DNA of 64,000 bases from contig CM065322.1 in assembly GCA_033032175.1 (NCBI GenBank), positions 2,232,001-2,296,000 on the forward strand, given 5' to 3'. Below are positions 21,330-31,784 of this stretch, in pieces. Every line of letters starts with the position of its first letter. The stretch's first letter is position 1. The notes below the pieces were generated by a model that did no database searches, had not been told where the DNA came from, and saw only the letters and a list, made by a program, of their open reading frames with translations. The position numbers were made by a program, and so were the translations under genes. This stretch comes from Saturnia japonica. Lineage: Eukaryota; Arthropoda; Insecta; Lepidoptera; Saturniidae.

Positions 21330-21911
21330 AACTCTACGTCCCTGTGAGGCTGTGCCCTAAAAGTGCTTAATAACCTCTTTAAGCTTAGAAACCTCCAAAT
21401 GAGGTATTAATAAGTACGGTGACTTTCGAGACCTTCCAATTTTAAAGAGTATTTGCTTATGTTGTTAAGTGAGTTCAACCTTTTTTGAATAAAATCGGAT
21501 TGAGTTTCCAATCATGTGTCAAAATAAAATGTAATTTACATCAAAACTACTAAGGAGTATTGATATCAACTTCGAAACAAATCACCGCCAAAATAACTTT
21601 CTACCCCTTTTTAACCTCTTTAGGGGTGAGTTCCAATAAAATACGAAACACGTCTTCATTAATTCTGTTAAAAAAGGCTTATCCAAAATTTGAAGTAAAT
21701 TGGACCAAGGAATCACGTTGTCCCATACAAATTTGCCTCCCTTTTTCACCTCCTTAGGGGTAGAATTTCGGAAAATCCTTTCTTATCTGATGGCTACGTC
21801 ATACAAAGAACACACCCTCCAAGTTTCAGTTCTCTACGATCAGCGGTTTAGGCTGTACTTTGATTCGTCAGTCAGTCATTCAGGACAAAGCATTTTATAT
21901 GTAGGTATAGA
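21330..21911 (-). mobile_element. Helitron-like element, 5' end recognisable
   Basis: Ends on the plus strand in '...aggtatagat', the inverse of a TCTATACCT... Helitron-type 5' end, preceded by an inverted CTGACTGACTG-type tract (21870-21885). Two blocks containing 'cccctttttaacctctttaggggt' and 'tccctttttcacctccttaggggt' (21603-21626 and 21738-21761) are internal near-duplicates. The 3' end is not defined. Confidence 0.4.
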
Positions 21912-21957
21912 TATAACAGTATAATGTACCTCTATCTATTTAAATAAATACAAAAAA

Positions 21958-22172
21958 GAAAACCAACTTCAATGATTTTGAAGAAATCCCTGGTGTATCA
22001 TCGAAGTTGAAGGTCGAATGCCAATTAAATTGAGGTATCCCCTATCAAACAAAAAAAGAATTATCCAAATCGTTTTATAAACAAAGAAGTTAAGCCTGAA
22101 CATACATAAAAAAACAACAAAAAAACATTCGAATTGAATAACCAGCTTCGTCTTTTTTTGCAGTCGGTTAAA
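21958..22172 (-). repeat. Family E repeat, copy 4
   Basis: A near-complete inverted copy: starts 'aaccaacttcaatgattttgaag', contains 'atcgaagttgaaggtc', 'gaattatccaaatcg' and 'gaacatacat', and ends 'gcagtcggttaaaa'. The two ends (AACCAACTTC and AGTCGGTT) are inverted repeats of each other, which supports a transposon-like unit. Confidence 0.65.
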
Positions 22173-22388
22173 AATTTTGAGATTTGCTGTTATGCGAGCA
22201 TCATTCAAAAACTACTGGATAGATTTTGATTTTTTTTTTGTTTAACTCCATAGATATTTGGTTTTTATAAAAAAAAAAAAAAAACAATAAAAACTTAAAG
22301 TTTTAAGAAACTACGATTTGATAAGCGTTCACTGATGTTTTCTTGCCGAGGAGAAGTAGAAATTATATATATTATTATATATATTTTA

Positions 22389-22413
22389 GGTCTTTACCTA
22401 TGAAATTGCCGTT
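22389..22413 (+). repeat. Mariner left terminal inverted repeat
   Basis: Twenty-five bases, one mismatch (C versus A at the fourth base) against the inverted right end at 23621-23645. Preceded by TA at 22387-22388. Confidence 0.93.
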
Positions 22414-22450
22414 TTGTATTGAAAAAATTTAAACGAATTTTTTATTTGTA

Positions 22451-23458
22451 TTAATCGAAGTAATCACCCATGCAATCAATGCATCTTTGCCAGCGCAGTG
22501 GCAGTTTATTGATGCCTTTCTTAAAGAAATCAGCTGGACGGGAGGCAACAAATTCTTCAAAGGCATTTTGTACTGCCTCTCGGGTATTGAATTTTTTTCC
22601 CGCGAAGGAGTTATCCAAATTCTGGAAAAAGTAGTAGTCTGTACGCGTAAGGTCTGGTGAGTAGGGCGGATGACGTAGAACTTCCAACCCCAGTTCTTGC
22701 AACTTGGAGACCGTCTGCTGTGCAGTATGAGGTCGCGCGTTGTCGTGCAGGAGCAGCGAAGACGAGCGATTGACCAATGCTGGTTGGAGATGTGCCAGCT
22801 TCTCCATCATTGTGTACAGTTCTTTACAGTACACATCTGCAGTAATGCTCACTCCGTTTGGTAAGAAGCTGTGATGAATCACACCAGCGCTAAACCACCA
22901 AATAGTGACCATCACTTTTCTAGGGGTAAGTTTTCGTTTAGGTGCTGAACCAGGATCCAACCAACTTGCTGAGCGCTTGCGGTTATCAAACAGAATCCAT
23001 TTTTCATCGCAGGTAACAATGCGGTTCAAAATTCCTTCATTTGTGTGTCTGTTGAGCAGTGCAAGGCACGTCTCGACGCGTACTTCGCGCTGACGAACAT
23101 TGAGTTCGTGGGGCACCCATTTGTCAAGCTTTTTTACCTTGCCAATTTGACGCAAATGGACCAATATTGTTTTGACGCTAACGTCGAAAGCTGCTGCTAA
23201 TTCAGCCGTAGATTGTTTATCATCAGCTTCCACAATCGCCTTTAATTTGTCATTGTCGACCAAAGTCTTCGGACGACCGCGAGGTTCATTTTTCAGGTCG
23301 AAATTCCCAGAACGGAAGCGAGCAAACCAATAACAGGTGGTGCGTTGGTTTGTAGTGTTAGCTCCGTAAACGTCGTTGATGTTGCGTGCCGCTTGTGCCG
23401 CGTCGCTGCCACGATTGTACTCATATTCCATAATTACTCGAATTTTTAACGTATCCAT
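22451..23458 (-). CDS. Mariner transposase (DD34D)
   Basis: Encodes a 335-residue cut-and-paste transposase that would bind its own terminal repeats in the nucleus and move the element into TA sites. The start at 23458 (MDTLKIRV) is chosen because it matches where mariner proteins begin; the frame is open 13 codons further upstream. The N-terminal half has helix-turn-helix regions (WFARFRSGNFDL, GRPKTL, then IVEADDKQSTAELAAAFDVS). The linker motif WVPHEL is present. The catalytic triad is visible: Asp in TCDEKWILFDN, Asp in LLHDNARPHTA and the third Asp in YSPDLTRTDYYFF, with exactly 34 residues between the second and third. The length equals the family norm (about 345). One oddity: the usual YSPDL-x-P-x-D motif has Arg in place of Pro. 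No stop or frameshift. Whether it is active cannot be read from sequence. It has its own promoter region between 23458 and the right terminal repeat. Confidence 0.93.
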   Translation of the reverse strand: MDTLKIRVIMEYEYNRGSDAAQAARNINDVYGANTTNQRTTCYWFARFRSGNFDLKNEPRGRPKTLVDNDKLKAIVEADDKQSTAELAAAFDVSVKTILVHLRQIGKVKKLDKWVPHELNVRQREVRVETCLALLNRHTNEGILNRIVTCDEKWILFDNRKRSASWLDPGSAPKRKLTPRKVMVTIWWFSAGVIHHSFLPNGVSITADVYCKELYTMMEKLAHLQPALVNRSSSLLLHDNARPHTAQQTVSKLQELGLEVLRHPPYSPDLTRTDYYFFQNLDNSFAGKKFNTREAVQNAFEEFVASRPADFFKKGINKLPLRWQRCIDCMGDYFD

Positions 23459-23620
23459 GATGACAAAAAAGATTGAAATGCGATGAAAATGTAACACTAA
23501 TCAATAAACAAATGACTACTTTTGGAAAAATAATTCCATGTTTTTAAAATAAAATTAATTTGAAATTAGAATTCTTAGCCAAACAAAAATTATTTTGATT
23601 TGATATGGCCAGTACTGCAG

Positions 23621-23645
23621 AACGGCAATTTCATAGGTAAATACC
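23621..23645 (-). repeat. Mariner right terminal inverted repeat
   Basis: Partner of the repeat at 22389-22413, followed by TA at 23646-23647. Confidence 0.93.
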
Positions 23646-23807
23646 TATTATAAATAGACAAATATTAGTATAATAGATTAACGCGATCGAAGTCGCGGGC
23701 GGTTGCTAGTACTTACTATTGTACAGCTCATGAAATTATTTTTTTGTTTGTTCGTTTATTTGAACGGGATTTTTTTTTCACTTTATGTTCGAGGTTCTCG
23801 TTCATTT

Positions 23808-24055
23808 TTAACCGACTTCATAAAAAAACGCAGGTTACATACGCAACGAATGTATATTTGTTTTTTTTTTATGGATGTTCAGCCATAACTTCTTTGTTTA
23901 TGAACCGATTTGGATGATTATTTTTTTTGTTTGATAGGGGATACATCAGGGTTGGTCCCATTATAAGTTTATTCACGTTGGACCTTCAACTTCGAAGATA
24001 CACCAGGGAACTCTCAAAATTTTTGAAATCGTTTTTTTTTTGTTATAAATTGTCT
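23808..24055 (+). repeat. Family E repeat, copy 5 (best plus-strand copy)
   Basis: 'aaccgacttcataaaaaaacgcagg' start, 'acgaatgtatatttg', 'atggatgttcagccataacttc', 'tatgaaccgatttggatgat', 'gataggggatacatcag', 'accttcaacttcgaagatac' and 'caccagggaactctc'. This copy defines the family's block order. No open frame is shared among copies. Confidence 0.65.
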
Positions 24056-24430
24056 TGTAAACAAGAATGCTTATTGTGGGTGATACTTAGAAGATAACAT
24101 AGTATTATAACCTTTGATAACTTTTTATAGGCCTTTTAAATATCTACAATCATGTGGTACATTAGTTGTAATACCGTCGGCCGACATAAATTTTTACTTA
24201 ACTTTTAATTTTAAAGTATCACATAACTACCTACCAGAACAATAGAAGGAGTTCTTCACGGGATGTTGATCTACCATATGGACATTTTAATGTTAATTCA
24301 TCAACTTTCGAAGGAATTTTACATGATATAGTTTGGTTATTGTTCGCAAGTCAATTGTATTATAAATAATTACTGGAAACATGTATTTTAGATTGGCGCA
24401 TAACCTCCCTGGATAGTTTTAGGATAGTTT
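24056..24430. repeat. Short repeat fragments (element C-like, family F-like)
   Basis: 'aatgcttattgtgggtgatacttagaag' at 24067-24094 matches the block at 17581-17608. From about 24265 the order 'tggacattttaatgttaattcat', 'gatatagtttggttattg' and 'acatgtattttaga' weakly follows family F. Both are decayed. Confidence 0.35.
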
Positions 24431-25144
24431 AAGCGTTGTCTGTGGATTACAAGAATAATTAAATTAAAAAATTTATTCAAGTGACGTTGTCAGGAATATA
24501 CACAGTTTGTTGTTTTATAAACATAAAATAAATTTCTTCCATATGGCGAAGGCGCGTAACATAAAAGGTTTTTATAATCAAACTTTTTTATAAGTGTACA
24601 CTTTAAAACTATAAAATATAAGTGCGATAACAATTTAAAATTAACATAAGGACATAAATCGGTAAACGTGACTTACTTACCACTAATTTTAAAAGTAAAC
24701 AAATCGATAAAATTTCTCACCGACATCATATAAATCACTCGTAAAGGGAGAGATGTCTCAATATACTTTAAGGTACATTTCACTGCCGGAGCGAGACGGA
24801 GAGCAATAGGAATAGTACTCTAATCAACAAGGTGAAAGGAGACGCCAACATTCTCACGGCTCGTATTAATTAAGGAGCAAAGAGGTATTAAATCATTAGC
24901 CGTCGACGCTCCCTGTGGGAATCCAGAAGAGTTATAGGATCCCTTTATTCTAAATTTAAAATTACAATTTTGTAAATGTTCCGAATATTTTAAATTGTAA
25001 GTGCCGGTTTATTGGTCTCCCGAGAATATTGTAATTCGAAAGAGGAATATTCAAATTCAAATATTTTTATAGTTAATCGTGGCTTTAATTTTTTAATGGA
25101 TTTTGAACATATATATTAGGTATATTTATATGTGTATATGTATT
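24431..25144. other. Gene-free DNA
   Basis: A less AT-rich block at 24770-24960 ('cactgccggagcgagacggagagc...') is unassigned. No open frame of interest. Confidence 0.35.
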
Positions 25145-25322
25145 AGAAAATGGCTCAGTGGTAGTGAGAACTGACACCGTATCGATCGACATGGATTCGA
25201 ATTCTGCAATAAGCCTGAGCTTTCGTAATGAAACCATTTCAAATGCCCACCTGGTTAGTTTCGTACGGTACTGGTTAGTCAAGTTCAAATTTGTCGCCAA
25301 ACATCTGTAATAGCTGTGTTCC
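25145..25322 (+). mobile_element. SINE-2, copy 2, 3'-truncated
   Basis: 'ggctcagtggtagtg', 'cgatcgacatggattcgaatt' (box-B-like), 'gaaaccatttc' and 'gtcgccaaacatctg' follow the SINE-2 order. It stops where the family E copy at 25315 begins, so it is truncated or was broken by that element. Confidence 0.55.
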
Positions 25323-25530
25323 TTGTTGTATCTTCGAAGCTGAAGGTACAATATTAATGAAATTAAAATAGGACCGCCTTTGAACCAATCGAACCAACCA
25401 GCCTTTAACCAATAAAAAATAATCATCCAAATTGGTTCATAAACAAAGAAGTTTGGCTGAACTCCATCCATAAAAAAATTATACATTCGAATTTAGTAAG
25501 ATTCGTCTTTTTTTGAAGTCGGTTCAAAAG
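25315..25530 (-). repeat. Family E repeat, copy 6
   Basis: Inverted copy: 'tatcttcgaagctgaagg', 'attaaaataggacc', 'aataatcatccaaattggttcataaacaaagaagtt', 'tacattcgaattt' and an 'aagtcggtt' end. Confidence 0.6.
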
Positions 25531-26514
25531 AGTACTTCATCAATACTCTTCATAAGCGTTTAATTTTAGACTTAAAAATGCTTAGTGACGCGCGGGAAGC
25601 GAAACTGCGTTACGATTGGTTCATTCAAAATCGTGTGAAACAATAAATCACAATTAGGGATTTTAGCGTCAATTAATCTTAGATTAACAATGTATAATTG
25701 AACTTTTAACAGTTTTTATTGTTAGTGATGACTGACAGCAAAGTCACTTGAACTTATAAAGTAAACTATACATATGTGTTTTGTATACGCTCCTACAAAA
25801 TAAATGTATCCAGAATCTTTACTGCGTTTTATTTAATCCCACTGAAACTGATAGTCATTAATACAAACTTGAAAATAACGTTATAATAATAATGAAAATG
25901 CTGCCGTATATTATACGTTTTAATGATTTAAATCGAGAGATTTAAAATAACGAATTGAGGGCAGTTATTTATTAATTAAATTATTTAGTATTTTATTAAT
26001 ATACCCTATAGTTTACTAATTTATAATTACATAGTTCAGGATATTATAAAATGTTATGTATGAGGAATAAATTACAAAAAACGGGAATGCTTCGGTTGGC
26101 CCACGAGAGACGCGATATTGTCTGCCTTATTGGGCCTTCATCTTTGAAGTGTTCAACGTTTTTTTCAGAAAAACAACAATAAGTATATTTACTCGTACGA
26201 TTTTACGATTAGTTAGAATTGGTGATATCACTATTTTAAAAAACACAATAAAGTAGCAATACATGAAATGTCATTTTACTTCGTGGGAATAAAAAACGCA
26301 ATTTAGACAATGACATTTTATATGTAGACGCGTCATACGCCAACATCATTGCACTAAAAAACAACGTAACTAATCTATACATACAAACTATAAATAATGC
26401 TTTCAGGTATATTAATAAGCAAAGGGAAAGAATATGAAAGACATTATATGTTATTTTTATTGTTAGAACAAAATGAATATATATTTTGTGTTGTAATGAC
26501 GTGCAACCGCCACA
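25531..26514. other. Gene-free AT-rich DNA
   Basis: No gene or named repeat recognised. Confidence 0.4.
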
Positions 26515-26625
26515 CTGGATAATACGTGACTAAGAGAATGTCAGGCAATTACCTGACTTTGATATTGCCAAAATAGAACGCGGGTAACGCATCTACACTT
26601 TTAAAAATATCTTAGAAATTAGACC
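26515..26625 (-). repeat. Family M repeat, copy 2
   Basis: Reverse-complement match of 18838-18945, including the near-palindrome GTCAGGCAATTACCTGAC and 'gcgggtaacgcatctacac'. The conserved length is about 100 bases. Confidence 0.65.
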
Positions 26626-27007
26626 CTAATTAGATACGATACGTGCAGAAGTTCTAGGGTGAAATCTATAGAGCGTACCCCGACTTACCTCAGCAATAAC
26701 TGCAGAATTCAAATTTATCGTCGCAAACTTACCATTTATTTACTTAGGTTTACCTAAACAAAGTTCAAATAATCGAATTTGACGACTAAAAGAAAAATTG
26801 GGAGATGCGTACCACCTCGTTTGATAACTGGTTATAAACCGGCCGAACCCGGAACGCGATAAGTCTAAATGTGCTACTATTATAAACAGCAAAGTTATAT
26901 GATAAAAGTCTATATGAAACCTTAATGCTAGTTTAATTGAGTATGTTAGTTTTAGATCAGGAATCGCAAAAGTGGGACCATGAAATATTAAATAATAATA
27001 GGTAACG
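26626..27007. other. Gene-free DNA
   Basis: Nothing recognised. Confidence 0.4.
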
Positions 27008-27262
27008 ATGGTTCAGTTGTATCGCGTACGGACTTCGCGTCGGTCGACGTGGATTCGAATCCCTGCAATGAGTCCGAGCTTTCGGGAAAACATCGTAATG
27101 ACACAATAGCATAGTGGTAGGGTAATTTCTAATGCCTCAAGTTGAAAATCTGTTGTCAAGCACTTATAGGTGTGTTCCGGCAGCTGCACTTGACAGCCAG
27201 TCTTACACTAGGCTTAGCGTGTCACCATGTTCGGCCACTTCATCACCTATCATTATGTGAAA
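27008..27262 (+). mobile_element. SINE-2, copy 3, near complete
   Basis: Head 'ggttcagttgtatcgcgtacgg', a box-B-like GGATTCGAATCCC at 27051-27063, 'catcgtaatgacac', 'agcatagtggtaggg', 'tcaagttgaaaatctgt', 'ggtgtgttccggcagctgcacttgacagccagtcttacactaggctta' (shown in parts across copies) and 'atcacc'. It shows the full family order. The tRNA-like part suggests RNA polymerase III transcription. An 89-codon frame overlapping its end is incidental. Confidence 0.65.
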
Positions 27263-27487
27263 TTGTGTCGATAACGATACACCTACAAACGATAATAAGA
27301 AAGGCTCTTTTAATAGTGTTAGAAATAATTTTTTTTTGGAAATCAACATATTATAAGGAGGTGAAAAGGAAATTAAAGTTTGGATTGGGAGTATTTATAT
27401 TTCTATTATAAATCCTTTTTTCAAACGAGCGAAGTCGCTGATACAAGATAGTATATGTATAAAATAATTAGAAGTGCATTATAAACA

Positions 27488-27775
27488 ACTGCCTCATTAA
27501 CCTAGTGGTCGTAAGTGCGACTGCTATGTTCGTGGTCCTGGGTTCGATTCCCAGGTCGAGCAAAGGGATATTGGAGTTATCTATGAAATTCTCAGTAGCA
27601 GCTCGGAGTTCGGCTTTGTGCATAATAATGTTCATGGGCTCGTCCCCTATTACATGGGACCTAAAAACATACCCGGCGAACTGTGGGTGTTAGTACACCT
27701 CTGTCTAACCTTTCGGGAATACGGCGTAATGGTATGTGATGTTGTGTCCCCTTGGTATGGTCGCTATGGGCAGTG
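27488..27775 (+). mobile_element. SINE-1, tRNA-like, copy 2
   Basis: Free-standing copy: box-A-like TTAACCTAGTGGT, box-B-like GGTTCGATTCCC, 'cccaggtcgagcaaag', 'gggacctaaaaacatacc', 'ggcgaactgtgg', 'ctctgtctaacctttcgg' and 'tacggcgtaatggtatgtgatg'. It is not within Helitron A, so SINE-1 moves independently. Confidence 0.7.
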
Positions 27776-28112
27776 TCATATTATCGAATGAGTCAATCTC
27801 GCGATTACCACGACCTGTGACGTTTCGTTTCACGCAACTGCTGCACGCTGACAGCTGGCTAGCTCGCGTAGATTAGTTCGGGTCGAACGAAATGTTATTA
27901 TTAATTATTTATATTATGATCATGAATTTTAAGCATTTTTACGTTTAATTATTTAGTTAATAGCGAAATTTGTTAGTAATTATAAAGTACATAGGTACAT
28001 AAACAGTTATACTTTTTTGTCATATCAAAATAAAAATGGACATCTTAAAATTACTTTTACATAGACAACAGACAGTCATGTGTGACATAGTGCTGTCACC
28101 TTTGGGGTGGAT
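27776..28112. other. Gene-free DNA
   Basis: A short GC-richer block at 27800-27890 ('gacctgtgacgtttcg...') is unassigned. Otherwise AT-rich. Confidence 0.35.
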
Positions 28113-28565
28113 CATCCAATTATCAGTCGGTCGCTCTTGACTTCATTGAGCGCCGAGCTCTTCGACTTGTTGGCGATGAAGCAATGATGACGGCAAAAAT
28201 GCTCAGTCTAGAGCATCAACGTAAGGTAGCTCGCCTCTCAGTGTTTTAAGGGTTACTCTTTGGAGAGGGTGCACAGAAATTGCACGACTTAATTCCACCA
28301 TAGAATAACTAGACAGCGTGAGGGTTTTCACCCGTATATTCTGGACATTTCCCCGATTCGTACGAAGCCTTTCGCTTCGTCGTTCATTATGCGAACGGCA
28401 AAGGAATGAAATTCACTCCCGTCGTCTGTTTTCCCATCCACCTATGACTTGGGAGTCTTCAAGCGAGGAGTGAATAGGCATTTAATAGGTAAGCGCGATA
28501 CATCGTCGGCCTTATCTTTACTTACCATCAGGTAAGATCGAGGCCAAGCGCCGAGCATTTGGCAA
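28113..28565 (+). pseudogene. Jockey/CR1-type LINE, C-terminal tail
   Basis: The frame reads motifs of the region after the reverse transcriptase in Jockey/CR1-type elements: RRALRLVGDEA, then LSLEHQRKVARLSVF, then LHDLIPP, with stop codons interrupting. Near 28440 'LGSLQA/F-K' type and the tail 'taccatcaggtaagatcgaggcc' fit the 3' end. Polymerase motifs are absent, so the copy is 5'-truncated and dead. It differs from the LINE at 55481. Confidence 0.7.
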
Positions 28566-29880
28566 CTAAATTCTATAATGTGTATTTTTCACACTTGACA
28601 TTGGCGAAATTAGCTAAATAAGCAGATACCCCAAAAAAAAAATTGAGGCAGTGCGTGAACAAAATGACATCTACATTACATAACAAATTAAAAAGGAAAA
28701 AGGAAATTAATAACGATACAAATGCAAATAGACAATAGTGTTGCCAGATAGAAAGTTACTGGGCTGCGTTCATATTCGAACAAGAATGCTCCCAGTATTG
28801 AAACCAGTAAGTAAAGTTAAGTGTGTTGGAAATTATTGAACTTAGTAACTTAGAACATTTCGCTTCCTTAACAATTTAAACAGAGATTGCGTCGACCCAT
28901 TTAATTGATACGGAGCGGACGCGAGAGGGGACGAATGGAATCCGAGTAAGGGAACGGTCGTTAGCTTATCACAATACAGATTTCACACCGCGTCTCTCCA
29001 AGGCAGAGTTACATGCTGCTCAAATCGCAATTCCCAAAATTGGTTACTTATTTATTTTTTATAGGCTTAGTATTTATTGAAGTGAAACTTCTTTATCGAC
29101 GTATGGGAGAAATTTTGTAGCAAATCGTCACGTTTTTCGGTTACGCGCCATGTTGCTTTTTTATCAAAGTTTAGTATAGTGACGTAAAGAATATAATGTA
29201 ATATGTTATAATAATAACAACAATATATTAGTTTTGAAGTTTGGTTTGAAATAAGAATAAAAATTTATTAATTTGAAAGTGATAAAATAAAAAGACATTC
29301 AAATTTATGTGAATTCACAAGAAAAGTGAGAGTGATTATATATTTCTTTTTATAAATTCAACACGTATGAGCATGATTTTAATATTTATTTGAGGTTAAC
29401 CTCACTTTTTGATTGTAAGTATCAGTGAATGTATATAAATCTGTTAAAATTAGCAAGTATTAATAAATATGACTGTAAATCTAGTGAACATTATTAATTC
29501 TAAAAACAATAAAAAATATAAATTAAATAATAATTTAAAAATAAAACAAAACACGATTAGAAAATAAAAATATGTATACGTACATCTTTTTTAATTATTC
29601 GTTTTTAATGATTTATTTATTCATTTTTAATTTTATAAAATCGTTGCATTTCTACAAGATTAACTGTCATAATATAATTGTATTACTTTGAAAAGATAAT
29701 TCCAATTATTTATTCATAACTTGTAAATATAATACAATAAATAAATAGCAATGATATTATAATAAGAACAATGATAAAATAAATTACTCATTAATTGTAT
29801 GCATGTCTATAATAATAAAATAGCTTTAATTTAATACGGAAAAAAAATTGGTTGCCTGTAAAGTCGGTATACGGGCGAAA
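28566..29880. other. Gene-free AT-rich DNA
   Basis: A block at 28880-29040 is more GC-rich and unassigned. From 29200 to 29860 the sequence is extremely AT-rich with no frames of interest. Confidence 0.4.
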
Positions 29881-30065
29881 GTTTTACGTGACAACGACTT
29901 TATGTCTGTCTCTCTCGCTCTTAGGCGGGCTAACCATGCCCGAGTGGAAGGGACGCGTGCCTCTCACTCGCTCTCATTGTGAGCGCATAACGTGAGCGAA
30001 GCGTAACGCAGTTTCTTGAAGTGTCACCCGGCAAACCAATTTATAAGACGTTGTCACGTCAAAAT
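29881..30065. repeat. Inverted-repeat unit, about 175 bases
   Basis: ACGTGACAACG at 29887-29897 and its exact reverse complement CGTTGTCACGT at 30049-30059 bracket a GC-rich core containing 'ctcactcgctctcattgtgagcgcataacgtgagcg', with internal inverted TGAGCG motifs. It looks like a small MITE. Target duplications were not identified. An overlapping 70-codon frame is incidental. Confidence 0.5.
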
Positions 30066-30413
30066 GTTTTTCTTAAGGCTTAAGCCTTATCTACCCCATT
30101 TTCGTGAAGTTGCAAATAGTAGAAAAATGATATGTCGTAAAGAAGTTTCACTTCTTACCTGTGTACTCTGGTACACACACACATTTTTTTTACAAATTCA
30201 CCATATGTTAAGTGACAATGTGGTTTAAGATCTTAAGCCTGATGTAGACTATTTTTTTCTCGAGTGCATCATTCGGAACACATCTGAAGATGCTTGGAGG
30301 CTGATGTGCAACTTGAAAAATTATTCAAAAATATTTTAAAATGTTTCTGTGGCGGCCAAGGCGAAATTTTTAAGTGATAAAGTGCGTGCATCTACTTATA
30401 ATATATCCAAGAC
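30066..30413. other. Gene-free DNA upstream of an RT fragment
   Basis: Not clearly related to the following frame, although the 5' part of that LINE may extend back to about 30355. Otherwise unassigned. Confidence 0.35.
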
Positions 30414-30845
30414 TTGATTAATACTAAATACGAGAACACAATAAATAAGGAAATGGACAAAAATAGGAAAAAAGACGATTCGGTAAATCTAACTGTCGAA
30501 GGAGTACATATCTCAAACAGTTCAGATGTAGCAACTGTTTTCCAGGATTACTTCACAAATATACCACTAGAGGTAACAAAAAATATTACATCATCACCTA
30601 GTGGTGCTGCATCACTCTTAGAAAATCTGAGTACATATTTAAATTCAAAATTTAATTTTACATCTATTAGTGCAGGTGAAACAATAAGAGTTTTTAAGCA
30701 ATTAATCTTAAAACATACTGAAGACATTTGGGGAATGTCAGTAATGGTAGTTCAATCTTTAATTGTTAATATTACACCATATTTGGCTCATATATTTAAC
30801 CAGTGTATTGCTAAAGGAACTTTCCCCACTATGATGAAAATGTAA
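30414..30845 (+). pseudogene. LINE reverse transcriptase, N-terminal part of the RT region
   Basis: A 143-codon open frame. Its order of motifs (VFQDYFTNI, then an F-x-x-I-S/T-x-x-E segment, then a degenerate LK-x-KKS/DI-x-G region, then ITPYLAHIFNQCI and KGTFPTMMK) is the stretch just before the first catalytic motif in non-LTR reverse transcriptases of the Jockey/CR1 kind. It stops at MKM, so the fingers/palm core with its YADD box is missing. The open frame over 430 bases suggests fairly recent decay. Not a host gene. Confidence 0.6.
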
Positions 30846-31784
30846 CGGCAAACGGCATGTCGCTTTCTCATATTTTTCTTACGGTATTGTTATAAGCAAT
30901 CTTTTAAGCTATTGTTAAGATGCAATGTGCGATAAACTAAACGATAATCTCTGTGTCTTATGATAGAATTTCATCTCAATGCCGATACTGACCTATTGGT
31001 AAATAAGTAAAAAATTAGAAAATCCATTCCCAACATATATAAGGCTCTTTAACTGCAAAATTATATTGCAATTATTTCAAACGATTGAAATAAATATTTC
31101 TTCTCGGCACGATGTAAGCAACAATACCAGTTACCTCTCTCGTTCTATCCCGTAGTAAAAAGATACAAGGGACGATATACATATTTAGTTTTCTAGTAAT
31201 TAACTATATTTCATTGAGAATAGAGAATGTCAGCTCCATGTAAACCTGGCATGCTACGTCGAGCAGAAGTCTCCGGCAGGTCACGCCGCGCGGTCTCCGA
31301 ACTAAAAAAACGACACAATTATCACGGCTTTAAGGTGTGCCTCCTCATGTCTCTTAAACATGAACAATGATACACCGTGTTATAGTTTTTATGTCTTTAT
31401 TTCTCCGTAAATTTCATTTTAATTTATATGTTAGAAAACTTAAATGAGGACAAATTGTAACCCGAAATCTATTTATTAATAACGATGACTAACAGCTACA
31501 TTGTCAAATTAAAAACATCAAATGAATCTGTTAGCTAATAACAAGTCATCACGTTTAAAAACCCTATAGACATTATAAAAAATATGAACAACTATACTAA
31601 CACAACTGTCATTACTGCTGAAAATAACAATAACAAACATTTACAAAGCACTTATTGAAAAAATTAAGACTAAAGCACCTTCTAGCCGACACTTAATCAA
31701 GGAAATAAATATTTTTATTTGCATTGTTAAATTTTAGCAAAGTTTAAAAACGACGCACAAGATGGACAAACTTTATTAAATGTT
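30846..31784. other. Gene-free DNA
   Basis: A short GC-richer block at 31225-31310 contains 'ggtcacgccgcgcggtctccg' and is unassigned. No frames of interest. Confidence 0.35.

Larger units (their letters stand above)
22389..23645 (-). mobile_element. Complete mariner transposon, cecropia-like
   Basis: A 1,257-base unit with terminal inverted repeats at 22389-22413 and 23621-23645 that match at 24 of 25 positions, each flanked by TA (22387-22388 and 23646-23647), the target-site duplication of Tc1/mariner elements. It contains one uninterrupted transposase gene on the minus strand. The terminal repeat sequence (GGT..TTACCTATGAAATTG) and the transposase motifs place it near the cecropia/Hsmar1-type mariners; that assignment is from memory of the family. 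Intact ends and an open gene suggest a recent arrival. Confidence 0.93.
22173..23709 (+). mobile_element. Helitron D remnant interrupted by a mariner
   Basis: The left part (22190-22388: 'gcgagcatcattcaaaaactactgg', 'aaagttttaagaaactacgattt') and the right part (23680-23709: 'gcgatcgaagtcgcgggcggttgCTAG', then T at 23710) belong to one Helitron D copy. A mariner (22389-23645) separates them. 'cgaagtcgcgggc' gives the GC-rich hairpin-like 3' end. The 5' boundary is uncertain because a family E copy lies directly upstream. Confidence 0.5.

Noticed and set aside
22905..23093. 62-codon frame opposite the mariner gene
   Set aside because: A shadow of the transposase on the other strand.
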